This document shows positions 16,059 to 23,818 of a stretch of 64,000 bases of DNA, piece by piece. Every line of letters starts with the position of its first letter. Within the stretch, counting starts at the first letter, position 1. This stretch comes from Acidimicrobiaceae bacterium RAAP-2. GTDB taxonomy: Bacteria; Actinomycetota; Acidimicrobiia; Acidimicrobiales; RAAP-2. The stretch is taken from contig LMAD01000001.1 of NCBI GenBank assembly GCA_001443545.1, forward strand, positions 186,001 through 250,000, read 5' to 3'. The notes under the pieces were generated by a model. The model did not search any database. It was not told the DNA's origin and was given only the letters and a program-made list of their open reading frames with translations. The position numbers were made by a program, and so were the translations under genes.

Positions 16059-16417
16059 CAGGCCAACCCGGCCTTTCGCAGGGTCGAACGTAGGAACTCG
16101 ATCTGCTCGACGGCACTGGACATGGCTTCGCGCAAGGCGTCGCAGCGCGATCCGACCACGGCGAGCTCCTGGCGCGCCGACACGAGGTCGCGCTCGGCCC
16201 GAGAGCGGCTCGCAATCTGGGTGACGTCTGGCGTGGACAGCAGCGGGTCCAGCAGACCCACGGCGACGAGGTCGCTCACACTGACCTCGATGGTGCCGTC
16301 GGGGCGCTGGCGCGAGTTCGGCAGGTGGCCGCCGCGGCGGTGACGCCGGATGGTGTCGCGGGACTTGGCACACAGCGCGGCGGCCTCGTCCTGGGTCAGG
16401 TAGGTGGGTTCGTACAT
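16058..16417 (-). CDS. Excisionase-like helix-turn-helix protein
   Basis: The start is the ATG at 16417, with GAGGAG upstream, giving 119 residues. MYEPTYLTQDEAAALCAKSR, then DTIRRHRRGGHLPNSRQRPD, is a MerR/HTH_17 excisionase-type domain. The second half (ERDLVSARQELAVVGSRCD, then ALREAMSSAVEQIEFLRSTL) should form a coiled coil. The stop overlaps the integrase start by one base, so the two are translationally coupled. Known excisionases bend attachment-site DNA and set the direction of recombination; this role is inferred. It could equally repress the int promoter. Confidence 0.75.
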   Translation of the reverse strand: MYEPTYLTQDEAAALCAKSRDTIRRHRRGGHLPNSRQRPDGTIEVSVSDLVAVGLLDPLLSTPDVTQIASRSRAERDLVSARQELAVVGSRCDALREAMSSAVEQIEFLRSTLRKAGLA

Positions 16418-16682
16418 GGTCAACGGCTCCTCGTCGGGGCCGGAGTGACCCCTTCTACCCGGACCGTGCGCAGCACCACGCACGACACACTCGACGTATT
16501 TAAGGCGCCGCAGAAGTTTCTGGGGCGTCCCTTTGCCCCGCCCGTGCACACCGCGGGGGCGCAGAACGGCGACGGCCACCGGGGGGTGCAGGGGTGTGCA
16601 GCACGCGCACCTGCACGGGGGTTTATGGAGGTTTATGGAGTAAACGGGGTCTGGACGCCCCTGGAGTAGGCCCCGGACAGCA
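16418..16682. promoter_or_regulatory. Presumed promoter and attachment-arm region of the integrase module
   Basis: This non-coding stretch lies between the excisionase-like gene and the tRNA. It contains a tandem GTTTATGGAG repeat at 16621-16640 followed directly by TAAAC, and a TGCA-rich tract at about 16,587-16,615. It must hold the xis-int promoter. Repeats here are candidate arm sites for Int or Xis. Confidence 0.5.
16621..16640. repeat. Tandem 10-bp direct repeat next to integrase module
   Basis: GTTTATGGAG occurs twice head to tail. A further GTTTATGGA lies at 16717-16725, six bases from the tRNA 3' end. Three copies within 105 bp on the attachment side of an integrase suggest protein-binding sites. 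Confidence 0.6.
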
Positions 16683-16711
16683 CGAAGGCCCAGGTTTTCC
16701 CTGGGCCTTCG
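16683..16711 (-). terminator. Hairpin downstream of the tRNA gene
   Basis: CGAAGGCCCAGG and its exact complement form a 12-bp stem around a five-base loop, 20 bp past the tRNA 3' end. There is no T-run on the minus strand. It is probably the tRNA terminator. Confidence 0.6.
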
Positions 16712-16730
16712 ACTTCGTTTATGGACTACA

Positions 16731-16807
<77 letters not shown>

Positions 16808-16925
16808 ATGCGTATCACAGCATAGTTGAATCTTCGCAACACCGACGACGACGATGCATCGATGCCCGAACTGCCCACGAGCTGGAAGCCTTATTCGCGA
16901 GTTGGGACACGCATGGCTCGCCTCG

Positions 16926-18812
16926 TTATGCGATCTGGCTATAGCGCACTCGGCACCACTTCCCATTGGCGAGGACGATGCGGAAGAAGAAGACGCCGTT
17001 GCGCGACCCGGCTCGCACCGAAGTCCGTACCGTGAGCTGTCGACCAGTATCGCGAACAACCTTGCTCACCGTACCCGCGTGGCTGGTGATCGTCGGGCGC
17101 CCGTAGAAGCCACGACCCTCGATGAAGAGCGTCACCGTCCGGCCTTGCACCGCCCGGCCGACGACCCGATACGCGGCCAAGGCCGGTGCCGCGGACTTCG
17201 AGACCGTCAACGTGTAGGTGAACGTGCCGCGATCTCCACCGAGATCGCTCGTGGTACCCGTCACCGTAAAGCTGCCCGCGCTCAGCGCACCGGTCGCCCC
17301 GATCACACCCGCAGAGGAAACGGAGACGCCGCTCGCCCCACCGGTCTTGGTGAAGGTCACCGCACCATCGGCCCCACTCACGAGAAGCTGCGCCTTGAAC
17401 TTCGCTGATGCGGTGTTCACGACGGCACCCGACAGGGGCGCGGTCTGAGTGATCACGCCGACGCTCAAGGTGTAGGTGAACGTGCCGAGATCGCCGTTGG
17501 TATCACTGGTCGTTCCCGAAATGGTGTAACTCCCCGCGCTCAAGGTGCGACTCGTCGACACCACGCCGAGCGAACTCACGTTCAAATTGGAACCCTGAGC
17601 GTGCACCGCGTAGGTCACGACTCCGGTGCCACCCGTCGTGGTGAGTTGCGCGGTGAACGCCTTCGATCCAGCGACGTTCACCGATCCGCTCGTGGGAGCC
17701 CCCTGGGTGATTGTTCCGGCCGACGTCGTGAAGGGGAAAGAAGCATCGACCCACGTCGCGCCGGCGGGAGCGGCGCCACAGTGCGTCGCGGCACTGGAGT
17801 CGTTCGAGGGATAGATCGTGGCGTTCAACTCACAGAGGTAGACGTTGTACGTCGTCCCCGCGGCCAATCCGGCCGGGACGGTGATGGTTCCACCGAGGTT
17901 GGGCGCGTGCAGCGTTTTTCCGTCGTAGCAATCGTTCGAGATCGTCACGCCCGCCGCACTGCCGTTGATCGGCGTGACCGTCGGTGAGGAGAACCACTTC
18001 ACCGCGAGGAACGCGGTTGGCACGTTCCCGTACCCACCACCGGCGGTGCACGCGGTGGGCGCGGTCATCGGCGCGGCCGAAAGGGCCGAGGCCTGCACGG
18101 CTTGCACGGCGTTGGCCCACCAGTACTTGTTCGATCCACCGCCGTCGGCGAGGGTGATCGTGTCACCGGTGACACCTTTGGAGGGGGTGCCCGAGATGGT
18201 CGGACTGTTGGGTAGCGGCTGTCCGGCGTAGGACAAGAGAAATTCGCCGCCCGACAACGGTGCGAGCGAGGAGTTCACGACGGCGATCGCGCAACCGAAC
18301 AGCCCGGCGTTGATCTGGTCCTGCGAGGGCGGACAGGATGCCTGGCTGTCGCCGGCGACGAATTTGGCCGGTACGACGATTGTCGCTACTGTGCACAGTC
18401 CGGCTGACGCCGCGGGGCAACCCTTGTCGGTCGTGCTGCGCGCGAACGTCGCCATCGTCGCGACGTCCACTTCATTGGTCGGTGTAACGCTCGTCGAGCC
18501 AACGCCACCCAGCAGCGACGACTGCAGGGCGTAGGTGGCCGTCGACGCCACGTTGCAGTCGATCGTGATTTTGGTGGTGCCGGCCTTGACCCCACTGACC
18601 ACCGTCCCGGCGCCCGTCACGGCGACGACACCGGGAGCGGTCGAGACGACTTCGTTGCACGGCGCCGCGGGTGTCGCGGCACCGACGGATCCACCCGCTG
18701 ACAGCGTCAAACCAAAGACGAGGAGACTGGAGGTGGCGCCGAGAACCGCCAGAAAACGGATTTTCGATCCGATTTTCCCGAGGGAACTGGTACCAATCGA
18801 AGAGGAACTCAT
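16926..18812 (-). CDS. Secreted Ig-like repeat protein
   Basis: This 628-residue protein has an export signal (basic start, then FLAVLGATSSLLVFGLTLSA, ending near VGAATPA). A Cys-containing N-terminal region of about 350 residues is followed by two clear tandem repeats of about 85 residues. Each starts ITQ-[GT]-A-P-[TL]-S-G and ends SGTTSD-x3-G-D-x-GTFTYTLSV, as in cadherin- or Ig-like 'putative Ig' domains. The C terminus (GRGFYGRPTITSHAGTVSKV) is another beta-type unit. No LPXTG motif or C-terminal membrane anchor is visible, so it is probably released or loosely attached. Its role may be adhesion or surface structure. The ATG has only a weak ribosome site. Confidence 0.8.
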   Translation of the reverse strand: MSSSSIGTSSLGKIGSKIRFLAVLGATSSLLVFGLTLSAGGSVGAATPAAPCNEVVSTAPGVVAVTGAGTVVSGVKAGTTKITIDCNVASTATYALQSSLLGGVGSTSVTPTNEVDVATMATFARSTTDKGCPAASAGLCTVATIVVPAKFVAGDSQASCPPSQDQINAGLFGCAIAVVNSSLAPLSGGEFLLSYAGQPLPNSPTISGTPSKGVTGDTITLADGGGSNKYWWANAVQAVQASALSAAPMTAPTACTAGGGYGNVPTAFLAVKWFSSPTVTPINGSAAGVTISNDCYDGKTLHAPNLGGTITVPAGLAAGTTYNVYLCELNATIYPSNDSSAATHCGAAPAGATWVDASFPFTTSAGTITQGAPTSGSVNVAGSKAFTAQLTTTGGTGVVTYAVHAQGSNLNVSSLGVVSTSRTLSAGSYTISGTTSDTNGDLGTFTYTLSVGVITQTAPLSGAVVNTASAKFKAQLLVSGADGAVTFTKTGGASGVSVSSAGVIGATGALSAGSFTVTGTTSDLGGDRGTFTYTLTVSKSAAPALAAYRVVGRAVQGRTVTLFIEGRGFYGRPTITSHAGTVSKVVRDTGRQLTVRTSVRAGSRNGVFFFRIVLANGKWCRVRYSQIA

Positions 18813-19689
18813 ATGACGCCAACTTTCTTATCGTGCCTGACGTTTCGTCAGATGACAAGGAAGCTGGGTCTCGACGTCCTAGTGCCGACCGTACCACAGA
18901 AACTTGCCCACACCACCAACAAATTTGATATTCGTCGTCGGCTCCCCGATGAGACCGGATGCGGGTCCGTCCGGCCGATCGTCATCACCGAGATTGCGGT
19001 GCCTGACATCCGCACGCCACGCCTCTCGCCGGCGCTGGCGACTTTGGCCCCGACTTGACCGCACCGCGGTGTAACGATCCAGGGTATGGACGAGCGGGAG
19101 GGTGCGAACAACGAACACTGGCGATCGCCATACGAGCCTGACGAATCGGGTACGCGGGTCTGAACGTCTGCCTCACTTAAATCACGGCGGCGTTGGGTCC
19201 ACGCGTTGGATCTTGGCCGTGGAGGTGGTCGTATGGCTCGTCACCGCCGCTGCCACCTTGGCGGTGTTCTTCACGTCCCGGAGCGAGTTGCTCGAACCGC
19301 GGCCAGCTACCGGTCGATGCGGCTCCTGCTCATCGACATTTCAGTCCACGCGAGACGCTCGGCTCGGTGACCCCGACGGAGAACTGTGACGAGGAGTTGT
19401 GCTAACCCGCTGCATAGGACGTCCGATTGGGGCACGTTGCAACTTCCTACCCGACGGCGCGGCTAACCCTCGCTTCGACTCCTTGGAGATCAGTCTCGTC
19501 GGACGGTGCGCGTCAGACCGCGCGGCAGTGCGCAACGGCGTCCGATCGGCGTTGCGCTTTCGCCACGACAACTACGTGACCCACCCGACGAACGAAGTAA
19601 AGGATCGGGCGAGCTGACACGGAGGGTTCACCGGTGGCCGGAGGAAATGCACCAGGTACGTCGAAGTCGTGCACCGATGAGATCACTCC
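18813..19689. other. Junction region between accessory DNA and the catabolic cluster
   Basis: Nearly 900 bp without a firm gene. A plus-strand frame from 19,102 to 19,389 contains one strong hydrophobic helix (WILAVEVVVWLVTAAATLAV) followed by FFTSRSELLEPRP, and could be a small membrane protein. It has no clear ribosome site, so I leave it unannotated. Confidence 0.35.
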
Positions 19690-19728
19690 TTCGACGAGAC
19701 CAAATCTTTCAGTAATATGTGGTACATT
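19690..19728 (+). promoter_or_regulatory. Promoter with overlapping dyad upstream of the plus-strand catabolic operon
   Basis: TTCGAC at 19690 and TAATAT at 19713 are spaced by 17 bp, a good sigma-70-type match in a high-GC genome. The dyad ATGT-GGT-ACAT at 19717-19727 overlaps the -10 box, as expected for repression by a GntR-type regulator. The start codon at 19735 would leave a very short leader. Confidence 0.55.
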
Positions 19729-19734
19729 CCAACG

Positions 19735-20862
19735 ATGTCGAAGATTCACCGTATCGATGTCTTTTCGTACGATTTGACCTACGCGCACGGCGAGTACGTG
19801 ATGTCCGGTGGCCGAACGATTCGCACCCTCTTGAGCACCGTCGTGCGCGTCACCACCGAGTCCGGAGTCGAGGGTTTCGGCGAGGTCTGCCCGCTCGGTC
19901 CTAACTACCTTCCCGGCTACGGCGCCGGCGCGGCGTCGGTGATCGCGCAGTTCGCCGACGCCCTCATCGGTCTCGATGTCGAGAACCTCGGCCTCATCAA
20001 TCAGACGATGGATGTGGCGTTGTCCGGCCACGGCTACGCGAAGTCCGTGGTCGATATCGCGTGCTGGGACGCCTACGGCCAGGTCGTCGGCCAGCCCGTC
20101 TACACCTTGCTCGGCGGGCGCCGTCACGAGGACCTACCCTTGTACGTCGCCGTGCCGCTGGACTCGACCACGGCGATGGCCCAGCACGTCGTGGCGCGCA
20201 AGGCCGAAGGCACGCGACGATTCCAACTGAAGGTTGGCGCGGACCCTCACGAAGACGCCTATCGAGTCGCCGCCATCGTCGACGTGACCGACGCCGACGA
20301 CTTCGTCGTCGCCGACGCCAACTGCGGCTGGCGTCTCCAGGACGCGGTCATCGCAGCCCGTCTCCTCGAGGACATGGACCGCGTCTACCTCGAACAACCG
20401 TGTCGCACCCTCGAAGAGTGCTTGATCGTTCGTGATCGCACGTCGCTGCCGATGGTGCTCGACGAGGTCATCACCGACCCCCAAGCGCTGTTGCGGGCCT
20501 ACAACGCCAGGGCGATGGAGGCGATCAACCTGAAGATCAGCCGGGTCGGCGGGCTCACCAAGGCCAAGTTCATGCGCGATCTCTGCGAGGCCCTCGGCGT
20601 ACGCATGACCATCGAGGACACCTGGGGCGGCGACCTGACGACCTCGGCCGTCAGCCACCTGGGTGCGAGCACCGATCCCGAGCTGTTGTTCGCCGCTTCG
20701 TACATGAACGATTGGGTACTCGAGCACGTCGCCGGCTACCTCCCCCGTTCGCAGGACGGTCGAGGCACCATCAGCGCCACCGACGCCCCCGGGCTTGGTG
20801 TCCACGTCGACGTCGCCGCGCTCGGTGCGCCCCTCTACACCGTGACCGCCGGAGACCGATGA
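19735..20862 (+). CDS. Enolase-superfamily dehydratase, probably cis-3-hydroxy-L-proline dehydratase
   Basis: The ATG at 19735 (MSKIHRIDVFSYDL) gives 375 residues, a full mandelate racemase/muconate lactonizing enzyme fold. The metal ligands are visible as VADAN, YLEQP and VLDEV, and the opposite catalytic lysine in NLKISRVGG. The usual K-x-K of the first catalytic strand reads F-Q-L-K-V-G here, so only the second Lys is present. The neighbours (proline-racemase family, Pyr2C reductase type, hydroxyproline operon) suggest dehydration of a 3-hydroxyproline to pyrroline-2-carboxylate. Hydroxyproline-betaine epimerase is an alternative, since both belong to the same subgroup. It is the first gene of a plus-strand operon. 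Confidence 0.78.
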   Translation: MSKIHRIDVFSYDLTYAHGEYVMSGGRTIRTLLSTVVRVTTESGVEGFGEVCPLGPNYLPGYGAGAASVIAQFADALIGLDVENLGLINQTMDVALSGHGYAKSVVDIACWDAYGQVVGQPVYTLLGGRRHEDLPLYVAVPLDSTTAMAQHVVARKAEGTRRFQLKVGADPHEDAYRVAAIVDVTDADDFVVADANCGWRLQDAVIAARLLEDMDRVYLEQPCRTLEECLIVRDRTSLPMVLDEVITDPQALLRAYNARAMEAINLKISRVGGLTKAKFMRDLCEALGVRMTIEDTWGGDLTTSAVSHLGASTDPELLFAASYMNDWVLEHVAGYLPRSQDGRGTISATDAPGLGVHVDVAALGAPLYTVTAGDR

Positions 20863-20893
20863 CGCCCTGGGCGCCGCGACCGGGTGGGTCGAC

Positions 20894-21916
20894 GTGGCCG
20901 TGACCCTCGGCGCGATCCAGTCGACTGAGTACCACACGGCGGGCGAACCCTTCCGGATCGTCGAGGCCGGATTTCCGACGATCAACGGCGACACCGTCGC
21001 CGCCAAGCGCGTCTACGCCCAGCAAAGTGAACCCGTCGACGCCGTGCGGGCGATGCTCTGTCGCGAACCCCGCGGCCACGGCGATATGTACGGCTGTTTC
21101 ATCGTCGCCCCCGACGACGCTGGCGCCGATTTCGGCGCCCTGTTCTGGCACAACGACGGCTTTTCGACGGCCTGCGGCCACGGCACGATTGCGCTCGGGG
21201 CGTGGGCGGTCCAGGGCGGCCGAGTCCGCAGCGAGCCCGACGGCGTGACCACGGTGACCATCGACGTGCCCTCGGGCCGCGTCGCCGCCAACGTCACCAA
21301 ACGGGCCGGCGTGGTAGTCGCGGTGACCTTCGAGAGCGTTCCGTCGTACCCGGTGCGGCGATCGGTCGAGGTCGACATCTCGATCGGCCGCGTGGTCGTC
21401 GACGTCGCGTACGGCGGCGCGCTCTACGCCTCGATTGCCGCCTCATCACTGGGTCTCGAGGTCGTGGCCGAGCGAGCGAGCACGCTTCGAGCGCTCGGAC
21501 GAGAGGTCAAGTGGGCGCTCAACGGTACCGACGTCGCGCGGCACGCCGAGGACCCGCGTCTCAGTGGCATCTACGGCACCATCATCTTCGACGACCTCGG
21601 CGACACGCCACGGGGTCCCCACCAACGCAACGTCACCGTCTTCGCCGATGGGCGGATTGATCGATCGCCGTGCGGTTCGGGGACGGCGGCTCGCCTGGCC
21701 CTGCTCGCCGACGAGGGCCGCCTGGACCGCGAGCACGAGTTCATTCACGACTCGATCATCGGCACCCGATTCATCGGCCGCTACCGGATGGCGCCGGTCG
21801 GCGAGCCCTCGGGCGCGATCGTCGCCGAGGTGGAGGGCATGGCCTACCGGACCGGCAGCGGCGTCTTCACCCTCGACCCCACCGATCCACTCGGCCCTGG
21901 GTTCCTGCTGCCGTGA
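20894..21916 (+). CDS. Proline racemase / hydroxyproline epimerase or dehydratase family protein
   Basis: The GTG at 20894 gives 340 residues. Both active-site cysteines are present: STACGHGTIALG and DRSPCGSGTAAR. Family knowledge: Cys/Cys members are racemases or epimerases, while trans-3-hydroxyproline dehydratases typically carry Thr at the second position. The sequence therefore argues for epimerisation, although the operon, shared with a Pyr2C-reductase-like enzyme, would suit a dehydratase. It differs clearly from the second family member at 25344-26345. The gene lies 31 bp after the enolase-type gene and overlaps the next by four bases (GTGA). Confidence 0.8.
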   Translation: MAVTLGAIQSTEYHTAGEPFRIVEAGFPTINGDTVAAKRVYAQQSEPVDAVRAMLCREPRGHGDMYGCFIVAPDDAGADFGALFWHNDGFSTACGHGTIALGAWAVQGGRVRSEPDGVTTVTIDVPSGRVAANVTKRAGVVVAVTFESVPSYPVRRSVEVDISIGRVVVDVAYGGALYASIAASSLGLEVVAERASTLRALGREVKWALNGTDVARHAEDPRLSGIYGTIIFDDLGDTPRGPHQRNVTVFADGRIDRSPCGSGTAARLALLADEGRLDREHEFIHDSIIGTRFIGRYRMAPVGEPSGAIVAEVEGMAYRTGSGVFTLDPTDPLGPGFLLP

Positions 21917-22839
21917 CCGGGTCATCGATCAACTGGATCTCGGGCGACGAGCTGTACGCCACGCTCGGGATGGCGCGAGCGATTCGGGCGATCCAGCGTG
22001 ACCTGGTCGCCGGACTCGACCCCGCCCACGACCTCTCGCGCGTGATCGACGACCTCGAACACGGCCAGCTCTTGTACATGCCCTCGCAGTTCGGCGAGTT
22101 CGTCGGGGCCAAGGTGTCGACGGTCGCGCCGCAGAATCCGGCGCTGGGATTGGACCGGATCCACGGCGTCTACGTCTTGATGGACGCCGTCACGCTCGTG
22201 CCCGTCGCCCTGATGGACGGACAGGCGCTCACGGCGCTGCGCACCCCCGCGGTGTCGGCCGCGATCGCCGACCACCTCGCGCCCGAGGACGTCGAGCACC
22301 TCGTGGTCTTCGGCTCGGGCACCCAGGCGTGGGGCCACGTCGAGGCGATGCGCACGATCCGTGACGTGGGTCGGGTGAGCATCGTCGGGCGCGACGTTCG
22401 ACGCGGCGAGGCGCTCGTCGAACGCCTGGTGGCCAGTGGAGTATCGGCTCGGCTCGGCCATGCCGACGACGTCGCCGACGCGCAAGTCGTCGTGTGCGCC
22501 ACCACCGCGCGGACACCCCTGTTCGATGGCTCGACGGTGCCCGACGACGCGCTGGTCGTCGCCGTCGGGTCACACGAGCCCGACGCGCGCGAGCTCGATG
22601 CGTCGATGATCGCACGGGCCCAGGTGGTGGTCGAAGACGTCGGCGTCGCGCTACGCGAGGCGGGCGACCTCATCATGGCAATCGGTGAGGGCGGGTTTCG
22701 CGCCACCGACGCGATCGCGATGCGCGACGTGCTGACGGGCGCGGTTCGCGTGGACCGCACCCGGCCACGGGTATTCAAGAGTTCGGGCATGCCGTGGCAG
22801 GATCTAGTCGTCGCGGCGGAGATCTACCGCGTGCGGTGA
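21913..22839 (+). CDS. Ornithine cyclodeaminase/mu-crystallin family, probable pyrroline-2-carboxylate reductase
   Basis: The GTG at 21913 overlaps the previous stop, giving 308 residues. KVSTVAPQNP and ALTALRTPAVSAA are the substrate-side motifs of the family, and VVFGSGTQAWGHVEAM is the dinucleotide-binding loop. Family members include ornithine cyclodeaminase, alanine dehydrogenase and delta-1-pyrroline-2-carboxylate reductase. The last converts the product of 3-hydroxyproline dehydration to L-proline and best fits this operon. Confidence 0.82.
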   Translation: MTGSSINWISGDELYATLGMARAIRAIQRDLVAGLDPAHDLSRVIDDLEHGQLLYMPSQFGEFVGAKVSTVAPQNPALGLDRIHGVYVLMDAVTLVPVALMDGQALTALRTPAVSAAIADHLAPEDVEHLVVFGSGTQAWGHVEAMRTIRDVGRVSIVGRDVRRGEALVERLVASGVSARLGHADDVADAQVVVCATTARTPLFDGSTVPDDALVVAVGSHEPDARELDASMIARAQVVVEDVGVALREAGDLIMAIGEGGFRATDAIAMRDVLTGAVRVDRTRPRVFKSSGMPWQDLVVAAEIYRVR

Positions 22840-22843
22840 CGGC

Positions 22844-23818
22844 GTGGACTACGTCACCCTCGGCTCGTCGGATCTGCGCGTCTCGCGCGTCGCCCTGGGA
22901 ACATTGAGTTTCGGGGCGAACCCGGAGCGGCCCTGGGTGCTCGACGAGGAGACGGCGGCACCCCTCGTGCGCCGGGCCATCGAGGGCGGGATCAACTTCT
23001 TCGATACCGCCGACTCCTACAACCACGGCCAGAGCGAGGTGGTGACGGGTCGCCTGCTCCGTCGATTCGCTCGACGCGAGGACGTCGTCATCGCCACCAA
23101 GGTGGGACTGGGTTCGGCCCCTAACGGCACGGCCGATCTCTCCGCCGCGCACATCCGCACGGCGATCCTCGACTCGTTGCGTCGCCTCGGCACCGACTAC
23201 GTCGACCTCTACCTGGTCCACCGGTTCGACCCGACGACCCCGATCGACGAGACGATGGCTGCGCTGGACGAACTCGTGCGCGCCGGCACGGTCCGTTGGC
23301 TCGGGGCCTCATCGATGTTCACGTGGCAGTTCGCCAAGGCCCAGTTCGCCGCCGAACGGACCCGCGGCGCCCGGTTCGTCGCCATGCAGAACCACTACAA
23401 CCTGATCTACCGCGAAGAGGAGCGCGAGATGATCCCGTTCTGCGTCGACCAGGGCGTCGGCGTCATCCCGTGGAGTCCCCTCGCGCGGGGCATCCTCGCG
23501 GGGAATCGCTCGATCGAGGGCGCGCCGCGTACGACGCGCGCCCAGACGGACACCTTCCCCGACGGGACTTACGATCACCCCGCCGACCGCGCCGTTGGGA
23601 CCCAGTTGTCACGCCTCGCGGCGGCCCGCGGTGTCGCCCCCGCCCAGATCGCGCTGGCGTGGCTGTTGCACCAACCCGCCGTCGCCGCACCCATCGTCGG
23701 CGCGACCACACTCACGCACGTCTCCGACGCGCTCGAGGCGACGTCGCTCCGACTGGAGGACCACGAGCGACGCGCCCTCGAGTCACCGTATCGACCCCAC
23801 GACGTTCACGGGCACTAG
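22844..23818 (+). CDS. Aldo/keto reductase
   Basis: The GTG start lies 4 bp after the previous stop, giving 324 residues. The catalytic tetrad is visible: Asp and Tyr in FFDTADSYNHG, Lys in VIATKVG and His in LYLVHRFD. PWSPLARGILAG and the C-terminal PIVGATTLTHV are NADPH-binding features of the AKR fold. The substrate is unknown; within this operon an aldehyde or keto intermediate is plausible. It is the last gene of the plus-strand operon, and its stop overlaps that of the convergent dehydrogenase gene by four bases. Confidence 0.85.
   Translation: MDYVTLGSSDLRVSRVALGTLSFGANPERPWVLDEETAAPLVRRAIEGGINFFDTADSYNHGQSEVVTGRLLRRFARREDVVIATKVGLGSAPNGTADLSAAHIRTAILDSLRRLGTDYVDLYLVHRFDPTTPIDETMAALDELVRAGTVRWLGASSMFTWQFAKAQFAAERTRGARFVAMQNHYNLIYREEEREMIPFCVDQGVGVIPWSPLARGILAGNRSIEGAPRTTRAQTDTFPDGTYDHPADRAVGTQLSRLAAARGVAPAQIALAWLLHQPAVAAPIVGATTLTHVSDALEATSLRLEDHERRALESPYRPHDVHGH

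Noticed and set aside
19102..19389. Small membrane protein gene
   Set aside because: One hydrophobic helix is present, but there is no ribosome site, no homology I recognise, and low-complexity GC-rich frames often look like this.
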